Assembly: GCF_041435495.1 (NCBI RefSeq)
Contig: NZ_CP108644.1
Coordinates: 7,673,501 to 7,737,500, forward strand
DNA length: 64,000 nucleotides
Source of the DNA: Streptomyces sp. NBC_01116
GTDB taxonomy: Bacteria > Actinomycetota > Actinomycetes > Streptomycetales > Streptomycetaceae
Direction: 5' to 3'
Part shown: positions 16,117-24,462 of the stretch, piece after piece
Numbering within the stretch: the first letter of the stretch is position 1
Layout of the letters: every line of letters starts with the position of its first letter
Position numbers and translations under genes: made by a program
Notes under the pieces: model-generated
What the model was told of the DNA's origin: nothing
Databases searched by the model: none
The model's input: the letters and a program-made list of their open reading frames with translations, nothing else

Positions 16117-18258
16117 ATGTCTCAACTTCGCGCACCCGACGCGCGACCGGACCGCCGCGAAGGCGGGCGGCACGGCCGCCCCGGCACGCGCGCCCACTCG
16201 GCCACGAGCAGGCCGCGCGCCACAGGGCCTGCCCCCGACGCCCGCATACGGCCCCAGCTGTTGCGGACCGCACTGCTCCCGGCCATCGCCGCCGTGCTCA
16301 GCGGCGCCGCGGCCGTCATCTTCACCGTCCGCGCCGGAGCCGTCGACGCCTCGCCCAGCCTCTGGGCGGCGCTCGGCGGATCCGGCGCGCTCGCCGTCGC
16401 CGCCGTCGCCGCCGCCTACCTCGGCGCCAACCGCGTCGCCGGCCAGGTGCTCGACCGGGCCCTCGCGCTCCGGCGCGCCAGCGCCCAGGGCCAGGCCGAG
16501 CTGCAACGGGTGATGGAACAGCTCCGCAACAGGGAAGCCGTCGCGGCCCGGCCACAGGCGCAGCCGCCCGCGCCCGGAGCCGACGCCTTCGACCTGCTCG
16601 GAGTGGAGATGGCGCGGGCCCAGGACGCCGCCGTCGCCGCCGTCGTCCAGGCGTCCCAGCTCTTCAGCAGCGCCGGCAACGAACAGAAGGTCGAGGTCTT
16701 CGTCAACCTCGCGCGACGGCTGCAATCCCTCGTCCACCGCGAGATCCAGATCCTCGACGAGCTGGAGCACGAGGTCGAGGACCCCGATCTCCTCAAGGGC
16801 CTCTTCCACGTCGACCACCTCGCCACCCGGATCCGCCGCCACGCGGAGAACCTCGCCGTGCTCGGCGGGGCCGTCTCCCGGCGGCAGTGGAGCAACCCGG
16901 TCACCATGACCGAGGTGCTCCGCTCGGCCATCGCGGAGGTCGAGCAGTACCCCCGGGTCAAGCTGGTCCCGCCGATGGAGGGCACCCTGCGCGGCCACGC
17001 CGTCGCCGACGTGATCCACCTGCTGGCCGAGCTGGTCGAGAACGCCACGGTGTTCTCCGCCCCGCACACCCAGGTCCTGCTGCGCGTCCAGCACGTCACC
17101 GCCGGCCTCGCCCTGGAGGTCGAGGACCGCGGTCTCGGGATGCCGGACCACGAGCAGAAGCGGATGAACGCCCTGCTCTCCGACCCCGACCAGGTCAACG
17201 TCGCCCACCTGCTCCAGGACGGCCGGATCGGCATGTTCGTCGTCTCGGCCCTGGCCCGCCGCCACGGCATCGCCGTCCGGCTGCAGAGCAACATCTACGG
17301 CGGTACGCAGGCGGTGCTGGTGCTCCCGCAGTCGCTGCTCGGGACCGATCCCGACGCCCCCCAGCCGCCCGACGCCGTGCCCGTACCGCCCCCCGGCGCC
17401 GTGCACCGGCCGCCCGTCGAGGCCCCGGCCCCCGCCGCCCCGCCGCAGGACGGTACGACCCGGTCCCCGGCTCCGGCCGCGATGTCCACGGGCGGGTCGC
17501 CGCAGGGGCCCGGCCATCAGCGGAACGGCGGCCCGCGGCCGCCGGCGGGCGGTCACCGGCAGAACGGCCGTCCGCAACCGCCCGCGGGGGAGGCCCCGCC
17601 CCTCCCGCTGCGCGCCGAGCGCATCGACCGCCCGACACCGCACGCCTCCCCGCCCGAGCGCGACGGCGGGCCCGCCCCGGAGGCCGCCCGCGAGCGCGAC
17701 GACCTCCCCGTCCCGTCCAGCTCCCGGCCCGAACTGCCCAAGCGGACGAATCAGGAATCCCTCGTCCCGCAGTTGCGCGAGGCGCCCGCTCCACGCGTCG
17801 AGGACGAGCACGCCATGCACGACCCGGGCCTCATGGCGGCCTTCCGCCGCGGCGTCGATCTCGCCGAGGCCCAGACCGCCCAGGAGGAGGGCGCCGACGA
17901 CGGATACGGAAGCCCGGCTGCCACGGGGACCGGGGGCCGGACCGCGCTCGACGCCCCGCTGGAGTCCCTCTCGCCCCTTCCCGTACGGGGAGCCGGCACC
18001 TCGCCCGGCCGCCCCGGTCCGGCAGAGGCGTCGCGGCCGGACCACGCCCTGCCCGTGACCGGTCTGCCCGTACCGGACAGCTACCCGCCCGACGCCTACC
18101 CGCACGACACCTCCGCCTACCAGCACGGCGTCCACACCGGCAGCGCCCACGACCGGGAACCGGGCGAGCCCGGAGCGTTCGCGGCCGATCCCTTCCTGCC
18201 GGGCCGGATTCTCCCGGAACCCCGGAAAGACACCACCTTCAAGGAGCAGACACCATGA
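16117..18258 (+). CDS. cvnA: CvnA: conservon sensor kinase-like ATPase
   Basis: 713 residues. An Arg-rich cytoplasmic head is followed by two hydrophobic segments (LLPAIAAVLSGAAAVIF and SGALAVAAVAAAYLGA) with only a very short loop between, then a helical dimerisation region containing LFHVDHLATRIRRHAENL, and a histidine-kinase-type ATPase domain with the N-box ELVENATVFSAP and the G-box DRGLGMPDHE. The last 300 residues are a disordered Pro/Arg-rich tail. In conservons this protein is the membrane partner that binds CvnB and CvnC and controls the small GTPase CvnD. The ATG at 16117 has CGAGG 6 bases upstream. The stop overlaps the cvnB start in ATGA. Confidence 0.92.
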   Translation: MSQLRAPDARPDRREGGRHGRPGTRAHSATSRPRATGPAPDARIRPQLLRTALLPAIAAVLSGAAAVIFTVRAGAVDASPSLWAALGGSGALAVAAVAAAYLGANRVAGQVLDRALALRRASAQGQAELQRVMEQLRNREAVAARPQAQPPAPGADAFDLLGVEMARAQDAAVAAVVQASQLFSSAGNEQKVEVFVNLARRLQSLVHREIQILDELEHEVEDPDLLKGLFHVDHLATRIRRHAENLAVLGGAVSRRQWSNPVTMTEVLRSAIAEVEQYPRVKLVPPMEGTLRGHAVADVIHLLAELVENATVFSAPHTQVLLRVQHVTAGLALEVEDRGLGMPDHEQKRMNALLSDPDQVNVAHLLQDGRIGMFVVSALARRHGIAVRLQSNIYGGTQAVLVLPQSLLGTDPDAPQPPDAVPVPPPGAVHRPPVEAPAPAAPPQDGTTRSPAPAAMSTGGSPQGPGHQRNGGPRPPAGGHRQNGRPQPPAGEAPPLPLRAERIDRPTPHASPPERDGGPAPEAARERDDLPVPSSSRPELPKRTNQESLVPQLREAPAPRVEDEHAMHDPGLMAAFRRGVDLAEAQTAQEEGADDGYGSPAATGTGGRTALDAPLESLSPLPVRGAGTSPGRPGPAEASRPDHALPVTGLPVPDSYPPDAYPHDTSAYQHGVHTGSAHDREPGEPGAFAADPFLPGRILPEPRKDTTFKEQTP

Positions 18259-18689
18259 CGACCGAAATGCCGTCCGGTCAGGTCTCGGACCTGGACTGGC
18301 TGCTGAGCGGACTGGTCCAGCGCGTGCCCTACACACGCAGCGCGGTCCTGCTCTCCGCCGACGGGCTGGTGAAATCCGTGCACGGCATGGACCCCGACAG
18401 CGCCGACCACATGGCGGCCCTGGCCGCCGGCCTCTACTCGCTGGGGCGCAGCGCCGGGGCCCGCTTCGGGGACAACGGGGACGTACGGCAGGTGGTCGTC
18501 GAGCTGGACTCCACGCTCCTGTTCGTCTCCACGGCCGGATCCGGCACCTGCCTCGCCGTCCTCTCGGGGCGCGAGGCGGACGCCGCGGTGCTCGGCTACG
18601 AGATGGCGATGCTGGTCAAGAGCGTCCGCCCCTATCTGACGACCCCGCTGAGGCAGCCGGCCGGGGCGCCGTTCACCCCGGGGCACTGA
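18255..18689 (+). CDS. cvnB: CvnB: roadblock/LC7 protein
   Basis: 144 residues forming one roadblock/LC7 domain: DLDWLLSGLVQRVPYTRSAVL, ADGLVKSVHGMD, then ALAAGLYSLGRSAG and VVVELDSTLLFVS. In conservons the CvnB protein associates with the CvnA kinase-like protein and with the GTPase CvnD, analogous to MglB/MglA pairs. The gene is translationally coupled to cvnA by an ATGA overlap and followed after 2 bases by cvnC. No unusual residues were seen. Confidence 0.92.
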   Translation: MTTEMPSGQVSDLDWLLSGLVQRVPYTRSAVLLSADGLVKSVHGMDPDSADHMAALAAGLYSLGRSAGARFGDNGDVRQVVVELDSTLLFVSTAGSGTCLAVLSGREADAAVLGYEMAMLVKSVRPYLTTPLRQPAGAPFTPGH

Positions 18690-18691
18690 GG

Positions 18692-19063
18692 ATGCCGGTC
18701 CCGCAGGACGGGCCCCTGCTCGACGACGCGGCCGGCCGGCTGATCCGCCCGTACACGATCAGCAACGGCCGTACCCGGCCGTCCACAGAGTTCGACCTGC
18801 TGTCCCTGATCATGGCCACGGGCATCGAGCCGGACAGCCCGCTCGGCCCGGAGCACACCGTGGCCCTCGGCATGTGCGAAGGGCCGATGTCCGTCGCCGA
18901 GATCGCCGCGCACCTCCGGCTGCCCGCGGTCGTCGCCAAGGTCATCCTCGCCGACCTGGTCGCCTGCGGCGCTGTCACCGCGCACGCTCCCGCTTTCCAC
19001 GACATGCCCACCGACCGATCCCTGCTGGAGGCAGTGCTCGATGGTTTACGACGACAGCTCTGA
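18692..19063 (+). CDS. cvnC: CvnC: DUF742 protein
   Basis: 123 residues of DUF742. The RLIRPYTISNGRTRPSTEFDLL segment and the winged-helix-like SVAEIAAHLRLPAVVAKVILADL, ending shortly after LLEAVLDGL, are the family signature. It is always found between the roadblock and GTPase genes of conservons and is thought to take part in the CvnA-D complex. Its last 23 bases overlap the start of cvnD. The family length is usually 115-130 residues, so this copy is complete. Confidence 0.92.
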   Translation: MPVPQDGPLLDDAAGRLIRPYTISNGRTRPSTEFDLLSLIMATGIEPDSPLGPEHTVALGMCEGPMSVAEIAAHLRLPAVVAKVILADLVACGAVTAHAPAFHDMPTDRSLLEAVLDGLRRQL

Positions 19064-19664
19064 CCGCACCCGAACCGCCGAGTTCTTCCCCATGGCACTC
19101 AAGGTCCTGGTCGCCGGTGGATTCGGCGTCGGCAAGACGACGTTCGTGGGCGCGGTCAGCGAGATCGCCCCGCTGAGCACCGAGGAACTGCTGACCCAGG
19201 TCAGTGTGGGGACGGACAACCTGGAGGGCGTCGAGTCCAAGACGGCCACCACCGTCGCCATGGACTTCGGCCGCATCACCCTCTCCGAGCAGCACGTGCT
19301 CTACCTGTTCGGCACACCGGGCCAGGAACGCTTCTGGTTCATGTGGGACGAGCTCTCCCAGGGGGCGCTCGGGGCCGTGGTGCTGGCCGACACCCGGCGC
19401 CTCGCCGAGTGCTTCGCCGCCGTGGACTTCTTCGAACGGCGCGGCATCGGATTCATCGTCGCCGTCAACGAGTTCGACGGCGCCTACCGCTACGAGCCGG
19501 ACGAGGTCCGTGCCGCGCTCGACCTCGGGCCCGAGGTGCCCGTCGTCCTGTGCGACGCCCGGATCGCCAGCTCCGGCACGGGCGCCCTCGTCACGCTCGT
19601 CCAACACCTCATCAACGCCACCACGGCGCCCGCCCCACTCCAGACCTTCGGAGCCCACCCGTGA
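19041..19664 (+). CDS. cvnD: CvnD: small Ras-like GTP-binding protein
   Basis: 207 residues. The P-loop is GGFGVGKTT (residues 26-34), switch II is FGTPGQERF, and the G4 position reads NEFDG instead of NKxD, which is common in CvnD proteins. It is the GTPase output of the conservon. The ATG 19041 lies inside cvnC; a later in-frame ATG at the MALKVL position would give a tighter N-terminus and cannot be excluded. The stop overlaps the GAF-protein start in GTGA. Confidence 0.92.
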   Translation: MVYDDSSDRTRTAEFFPMALKVLVAGGFGVGKTTFVGAVSEIAPLSTEELLTQVSVGTDNLEGVESKTATTVAMDFGRITLSEQHVLYLFGTPGQERFWFMWDELSQGALGAVVLADTRRLAECFAAVDFFERRGIGFIVAVNEFDGAYRYEPDEVRAALDLGPEVPVVLCDARIASSGTGALVTLVQHLINATTAPAPLQTFGAHP

Positions 19665-20245
19665 CATCCTTCGCCACCGGCCGGATGCTCCTGACGCCCA
19701 CCGACCGGCACGGCCCGGCCCGCGCGCGGCGGCTGCGCAAGCTGGATCTCGGCGAACGCCCCGACGCCTCCTACGACAACTTCGACGCCTTCGCCGACAA
19801 GGTGGCCGAAGTCACCGCCACGCCCTTCTCGATGGTCAACTTCATCGACGAGAACCGGCAGTTCTTCGCGGGACTGCACACTCCCGCCGGCAACCGCGGC
19901 GGCCACGACCTCGGTTCGGCCGCGGCGGGCAGCAACCGCAGCAGCCGGTACATGGCCCGCGACCACGGCTACTGCCCGCACGTCCTCGTCCGGCGCAAGG
20001 CCCTCGTCCTGGACGACGTCTGCGACTACCCGCGCTTCGCCGGGAACCCGGTGGTGGACGACATAGGCATCCGCTCCTACCTCGGGGCGCCGCTGATCGA
20101 CCGCACCGGCATCGCGCTGGGCACCGTCTGTGCCGTCGACACCGTGGCGCGCCCCTGGGGCCGGGCCGGGCTCGACACCATCAAGTCGCTCGCCCATGAA
20201 CTCGTCCGCCAGATCGACGACCGGGAGGGCCACCACCCCCTCTGA
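19661..20245 (+). CDS. GAF-domain protein, fifth gene of the conservon
   Basis: 194 residues with a single GAF-like sensor fold: ATPFSMVNFIDENRQFFAGL, ARDHGYCPHVLVRRKALVLDDV, and the conserved tail SYLGAPLIDRTGIALGTVCAVD. GAF domains bind small ligands or haem, and several conservons carry such a gene after cvnD where others carry a cytochrome P450. The GTG start at 19661 overlaps the cvnD stop by four bases, so it is co-translated. A Ser/Asn-rich insertion (GSAAAGSNRSSR) sits in the middle of the domain. It is not followed by a P450 gene; the LacI gene is convergent. Confidence 0.85.
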   Translation: MTSFATGRMLLTPTDRHGPARARRLRKLDLGERPDASYDNFDAFADKVAEVTATPFSMVNFIDENRQFFAGLHTPAGNRGGHDLGSAAAGSNRSSRYMARDHGYCPHVLVRRKALVLDDVCDYPRFAGNPVVDDIGIRSYLGAPLIDRTGIALGTVCAVDTVARPWGRAGLDTIKSLAHELVRQIDDREGHHPL

Positions 20246-20274
20246 CGCCACCTCCGCCACCGGCGGTGCCGTGC

Positions 20275-21435
20275 TCAACTCCCGGGCGGCGCAGCGGTGC
20301 TGCCCCGCAGGACCACGTTCCCCTCGATCCGCAGCACCCGGGAGCGCCCCGCCCCCGACGGCGTCCGCAGGGCGAGGGCGATCACCTGCTCGCCCATCTC
20401 CGTGAGCGGCAGCGCCACCGTGGTCAGCGGCGGTGACACCTCACGTACGACGGGGATGTCGTCGAACCCCGCGAGCGACATGTCCTCGGGGACGCGTACG
20501 CCGGCCTCCCGCAGCGCGGCGAGCGCGCCGACGGCCATCACGTCGGTCACCGCGAAGACACAGGTCGGTCGCCGACCCCCGGAGGCCAGCAGCTGCCGTG
20601 CCGCCATGTGTCCGCCCTCCCGCGTGAACGCGCCCCGCACGACCCGCTCCAGCGCGATGCCCGCCGTGGCGAGACCCTCGCGGAATCCCGCCAACCGGTC
20701 GGCCACCGTGGTCAGTTCGGGAGGTCCGCTCAGCACCGCGAAGTCCCGGTGCCCCAGCGCCACCAGCGAGGCCGCGAGCGCCGCCGCCCCGGCCCGGTTC
20801 TCCGGCTGCACGGTGTCCACCCGCATGCTCCGGTGCCGGCTGACCACCGCGACCCGCCCGCCCGCCCGGACGTACGGCTCCAGCTCCGCGTCCATCGCGC
20901 GTTCCCAGGCCCGGTCCTGGAAACCGGAGCCGATCAGCAGGATGGCCCGGGCCCGCTGGGCGCGCAGCATCGAGACGTACGCGATCTCCCGGGCGGGTTC
21001 GCGGAAGGTGGAGGCCAGCATCACCAGCAGGTCCTGCTCGGCGGCGGCGCGCATCACCCCACTGGCGATGCCGGCGAAGTAGGGGTCGCCGACGTCGTGG
21101 CAGATCAGCCCGACCGTACGGTTGCCCTCGGGGCTGGCGAGGGCCTGGGCGTGGGCGTTGGGGATGTAGCCGAGGAGATCGGCCGCCGCGCGGACCCGCT
21201 CGCGCAGATCGTCGCGGACCCGGGTGGTGCCGTTCAGCGCCCGGGACGCGGTGGCGAGCGAGACGCCCGCCTCGCGCGCCACCGCGTCGAGCGTCACATG
21301 GGCGGCGGTGGCCCGTCGGCGCGTATCGGGGTGGACCGGTGTTTCCCGTTCACTCAACTCGACCCCCAGGGGTGCGGTGGTGGCAGGGTCCCGAAACTTC
21401 GGGACGACCTCTTGACCGTGCGAGGGAGCAGTCAT
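20275..21435 (-). CDS. LacI family transcriptional repressor
   Basis: 386 residues by the first ATG, about 40 longer than usual. The LacI headpiece HVTLDAVAREAGVSLATASRALNG sits near residue 47 and is followed by the periplasmic-binding-type sensor core (VGLICHDVGDPYFAGIASGVM, LIGSGF, AGFDDIPVVREVSPPLTTV). The extra N-terminal tail suggests that the true start may be an internal TTG or GTG; no good ribosome site decides it. It diverges from an ABC transporter operon, and palindromes of the LacI type lie 20-40 bases from its ATG, so it most likely represses itself, the transporter and the distant ThuA operon that has the same operator. Confidence 0.92.
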   Translation of the reverse strand: MTAPSHGQEVVPKFRDPATTAPLGVELSERETPVHPDTRRRATAAHVTLDAVAREAGVSLATASRALNGTTRVRDDLRERVRAAADLLGYIPNAHAQALASPEGNRTVGLICHDVGDPYFAGIASGVMRAAAEQDLLVMLASTFREPAREIAYVSMLRAQRARAILLIGSGFQDRAWERAMDAELEPYVRAGGRVAVVSRHRSMRVDTVQPENRAGAAALAASLVALGHRDFAVLSGPPELTTVADRLAGFREGLATAGIALERVVRGAFTREGGHMAARQLLASGGRRPTCVFAVTDVMAVGALAALREAGVRVPEDMSLAGFDDIPVVREVSPPLTTVALPLTEMGEQVIALALRTPSGAGRSRVLRIEGNVVLRGSTAAPPGS

Positions 21436-21454
21436 TAGCGTGGCGGCACCTTAC

Positions 21455-21477
21455 CAGAAAGCGCTTTCTGAAAGCGC
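21455..21477. promoter_or_regulatory. LacI-type operator, two overlapping palindromes
   Basis: CAGAAAGCGCTTTCTG at 21455-21470 is a perfect 16-bp palindrome. Overlapping it, 21461-21477 reads GCGCTTTC-n-GAAAGCGC, a second palindrome sharing its centre half. Both lie between the divergent LacI and ABC-permease genes. The 14-bp core AGAAAGCGCTTTCT occurs again at 28883-28896. Confidence 0.82.
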
Positions 21478-21553
21478 CTTCACGGTAAGGGCCCGCAGCA
21501 TCGCAGCCTTGCAGAGGTCTGCACAACTACCCCCGAAGTCCAGGGAGTTCACC

Positions 21554-22417
21554 GTGAGCCAGAGCGCGTTGGCCAAGCGCCCCGCCGATGTGGCGGGGGT
21601 CGCCCGCAGGGACGGTCCCACGACCGGGGAGCGGCTCGCCCGCGCGGCGGAGCAGAGCTGGCGGCCCCTCGCCCTGCTGCTGGCCGCCCTGGTGGCCTGG
21701 TGGGTGATCGCGGCCGCCGAGCTGATCGAGCCCTATCTCGTGCCGTCGCCCGGCGCCACGCTCGACGTCCTGACCACGAAGACCGGCTACCTCTGGCAGC
21801 ACACCTGGGTGACGACGTACGAGACGCTCCTCGGCTTCGTCATCGCGGTCGCCGTCGGTGTGCTCGCCGCGGTGGTGATGGTCTACTCCTCGACGGTGGA
21901 GCGCACGCTCTACCCGATCCTGCTCTTCGCCCAGGTCGTCCCGAAGATCGCCATCGCCCCGCTGTTCGTGGTGTGGCTCGGGTTCGGCATCGCCCCCAAG
22001 ATCCTCATCGCCGTGCTCATCGCCTTCTTCCCGGTGGTGATCTCGATGGTCACCGGGCTCAAGGCGGTCGACCCCGAGATGCTCCAACTGTCCGCCACCA
22101 TGGGCGCGAAGCCCTGGCAGACCTTCATGAAGATCCGGTTCCCGGCCTCCCTGCCGCACCTGTTCTCCGGGCTCAAGGTGGCCGTCACCCTCGCGGTGAC
22201 CGGTGCGGTCGTCGGCGAGTTCGTCGGGGCGAACGAAGGACTCGGCTACGTCATCCTCCAGGCCAACGGCAACCTCGACACCCCGATGCTCTTCGCGGGG
22301 CTGCTGGTGATGTCGCTGATCGGCGTCGTGCTGTTCGTCATCGTCGAGATCGCCGAGAAGCTGCTCCTGCCGTGGCACGCCAGCCGGCGCGAGTCCTCGG
22401 CCACCACCACGTACTGA
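21554..22417 (+). CDS. ABC transporter permease, NitT/TauT type
   Basis: 287 residues with about six hydrophobic helices and the cytoplasmic coupling segment LKAVDPEMLQLSATMGAKPWQTF, followed by the EAA-like FPASLPHLFSGLKV. The architecture is that of SsuC/TauC/ThiX permeases. GTG 21554 is preceded by CAGGGAG at 6 bases and gives the conserved length; a reading that begins at 21440 would start inside the operator region and is rejected. It is the first gene of a three-gene operon with a binding protein and an ATPase. The substrate is unknown; the LacI control argues for an organic carbon source rather than nitrate or sulfonate. Confidence 0.9.
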   Translation: MSQSALAKRPADVAGVARRDGPTTGERLARAAEQSWRPLALLLAALVAWWVIAAAELIEPYLVPSPGATLDVLTTKTGYLWQHTWVTTYETLLGFVIAVAVGVLAAVVMVYSSTVERTLYPILLFAQVVPKIAIAPLFVVWLGFGIAPKILIAVLIAFFPVVISMVTGLKAVDPEMLQLSATMGAKPWQTFMKIRFPASLPHLFSGLKVAVTLAVTGAVVGEFVGANEGLGYVILQANGNLDTPMLFAGLLVMSLIGVVLFVIVEIAEKLLLPWHASRRESSATTTY

Positions 22418-22444
22418 ATCCCCCGTCGCGAGAAGGGCCATCCC

Positions 22445-23467
22445 ATGCATGCGCGCAGACTCCTGATCGGTGTCGTACCCCTCGCCCTGGTGGCCGCCAC
22501 CGCCTGCGGCGGCGAGGAGGCGTCGACCAGCACCAGTGACTCCGGCAAGAAGCTGGACAAGGTCACCCTGACGCTCAACTGGTACCCGTACGGCGAACAC
22601 GCGCCGTTCTACTACGGCAAGCAGCAGAAGATCTTCGAGAAGCACGGCATCGACCTGGACATCCGGGCGGGCCAGGGCTCCCAGAAGACGGTCCAGGCGA
22701 CGGCCGCGGGGCAGACCGACTTCGGCTGGGCCGACACCCCGGCGCTGCTCGCGGGCGTCGACCAGGGTGTCCAGGTGAAGAGCCTCGGCGTCTTCCTCCA
22801 GACCACCCCGGCCTCCGTGCAGTCCTTCGACGCCAAGGGCATCGGCGGGCCGGCCGACCTGAAGGGGCGGACGATCGCCGGGACGGCCGGGGACGCGCTG
22901 TCCAAGACCTTCCCGATCTTCCTGAAGAAGAACGGCATGGGCGAGTCGGACGTCACCGTCCAGAACACCGACCCGGCGGGCAAGATCGCCGCGGTGATCT
23001 CGGGGAAGACCGACGGGCTGCTCGGCTACGCGAGTGACCAGGGACCGATCATGCAGGACAAGGCCGAGAAGCCGGTGTCCTACATCCGGTTCTCCGAGCA
23101 CGGACTGAACTTCTACTCCAACGGGCTGCTCGCCGGGCAGAAGCTCCTCGCCTCGAAGCCGGAGGTGGCGGAGCGCATGGTGAAGGCGGTCAGCGAGGCG
23201 TGGGCGGCCGCGGAGAAGGCGCCCGAGCCGGCGGTGGCGGCGATGGAGGGCGCCTCCGAGCAACTGCCGCCGAAGGCGGTGCTGTCCGAGCAGTTCGCGA
23301 CGACGCTGACCCTGCTCCACACGGCGGCGACCGAGGGCAAGGCGCCGGGCGTCAACACCGAGGCGGACTGGCAGCAGACCATCGACGTGTTCGCCGAGGC
23401 CGGCATGGTCACGAAGCCGAAGGCCGTGGCGGAGTACTGGGACACCGAGAAGGCTCTGAAGGGATGA
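22445..23467 (+). CDS. Substrate-binding lipoprotein, NMT1/THI5-like
   Basis: 340 residues. The signal peptide MHARRLLIGVVPLALVAATAC ends in a lipobox cysteine (C21), so the mature protein is anchored outside the membrane. The core begins with LTLNWYPYGEHAPFYYGKQQ and has DFGWADTPALLAGVD and TPASVQSFDAKGI, as in the THI5/NMT1-like periplasmic-binding family that includes pyrimidine, sulfonate and riboflavin binders. It is the specificity subunit for the permease and ATPase on either side. The stop overlaps the ATPase start (ATGA). The ligand cannot be read from the sequence. Confidence 0.9.
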   Translation: MHARRLLIGVVPLALVAATACGGEEASTSTSDSGKKLDKVTLTLNWYPYGEHAPFYYGKQQKIFEKHGIDLDIRAGQGSQKTVQATAAGQTDFGWADTPALLAGVDQGVQVKSLGVFLQTTPASVQSFDAKGIGGPADLKGRTIAGTAGDALSKTFPIFLKKNGMGESDVTVQNTDPAGKIAAVISGKTDGLLGYASDQGPIMQDKAEKPVSYIRFSEHGLNFYSNGLLAGQKLLASKPEVAERMVKAVSEAWAAAEKAPEPAVAAMEGASEQLPPKAVLSEQFATTLTLLHTAATEGKAPGVNTEADWQQTIDVFAEAGMVTKPKAVAEYWDTEKALKG

Positions 23468-24294
23468 CGATGCAGAAGCAGCAGACGACGCCCCGCGCCG
23501 GATCGGCCGCCGGGGCGGGTCCCGCGGCGGCGGTCCGGCTCGCGGACGTGTCGGTCCGCTTCCGCAGCAGGAAGCGCGACGTCACCGCGATCGGCGATGT
23601 GTCGCTGGACGTCGCGCCGGGCGAGTTCGTCGCCATCGTCGGACCGTCGGGATGCGGCAAGTCCACCCTCCTCAAACTGGTGGCCGGCCTGCTCACCGCC
23701 TCCTCGGGCGAGGTCCTGCTCGGCGGCGAGCGCGTCACCGGGCCCCGCCACGACATCGGTTACGTCTTCCAGCGCGCGGCCCTGCTGGAGTGGCGCTCGG
23801 CGCTGCGCAACATCCTGCTCCAGGCGGAGATCCGCCACATGGAGCCGACGGTGGCGCGCGCCCGGGCCGACGAGCTGATCCGGATGACCGGCCTGACCGG
23901 CTTCGAGGACGCCTGTCCGCACGAGCTCTCCGGCGGTATGCAGCAACGCGTCGCGCTCTGCCGGGCGTTGCTGCACGAACCGCCGGTGCTGCTGATGGAC
24001 GAGCCGTTCGGCGCGCTCGACGCCCTCACCCGCGAGCAGATGAACACCGAGCTGAACCGGATCTGGCGGACCACCGGCACCACGGTCCTGCTGGTCACCC
24101 ACTCCATCTCGGAGGCCGTCTACCTGGCCGACCGGGTCGTGGTGATGAGCCCGCGCCCCGGCACCGTCACGGAGGTCATCGACGTGGGCCTGCCCGCCGA
24201 GCGCGACTACAGCGAGACGCTGGGCCGCCCGGAGTTCCGCGCCGCGGCGGCGCACATCCGGGATCTGCTGGGCGCGGTGTCCGCACAGGACTGA
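23464..24294 (+). CDS. ABC transporter ATPase, NitT/TauT type
   Basis: 276 residues with Walker A GPSGCGKST, Q-loop GYVFQRAALLEW, signature LSGGMQQR, Walker B VLLMDEPFGALDA and H-loop VTHS. These are all intact and placed as in SsuB/TauB. A Gly/Ala-rich N-terminal tail of about 25 residues precedes the domain. The start is coupled to the binding-protein stop. It powers import by the permease at 21554. A strong hairpin 33 bases after the stop ends the operon. Confidence 0.93.
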   Translation: MTMQKQQTTPRAGSAAGAGPAAAVRLADVSVRFRSRKRDVTAIGDVSLDVAPGEFVAIVGPSGCGKSTLLKLVAGLLTASSGEVLLGGERVTGPRHDIGYVFQRAALLEWRSALRNILLQAEIRHMEPTVARARADELIRMTGLTGFEDACPHELSGGMQQRVALCRALLHEPPVLLMDEPFGALDALTREQMNTELNRIWRTTGTTVLLVTHSISEAVYLADRVVVMSPRPGTVTEVIDVGLPAERDYSETLGRPEFRAAAAHIRDLLGAVSAQD

Positions 24295-24326
24295 GGAGCG
24301 CCCGAAAGGCGGCGGGAAGCGGCAGA

Positions 24327-24365
24327 ACGGACGTGCCGGGCAGGTCTCCTGCCCGGCACGTCCGT
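24327..24365. terminator. 18-bp hairpin after the ABC operon
   Basis: Stem 24327-24344 with 24348-24365, a 3-base loop and a perfect GC-rich pairing, lies between the convergent ABC operon and the isomerase gene. Confidence 0.8.
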
Positions 24366-24462
24366 GTTGCGCGGTGCCGGGTCCCTCGCGGCCCGGCACA
24401 GAACGCGGTCCGGCCCCGGGCGCCGTACCGCGCACCCGGGGCCGGACCGCCGGCACCCTCGC

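Noticed and set aside
16000..18336. A 778-codon minus-strand frame opposite cvnA
   Set aside because: cvnA is supported by its position before cvnB-D and by ATPase motifs; the opposite frame has none.
21478..21553. Thiamine or FMN riboswitch before the THI5-like transporter
   Set aside because: The 76-base leader lacks the conserved core segments of both riboswitches, and a palindromic operator explains the regulation.
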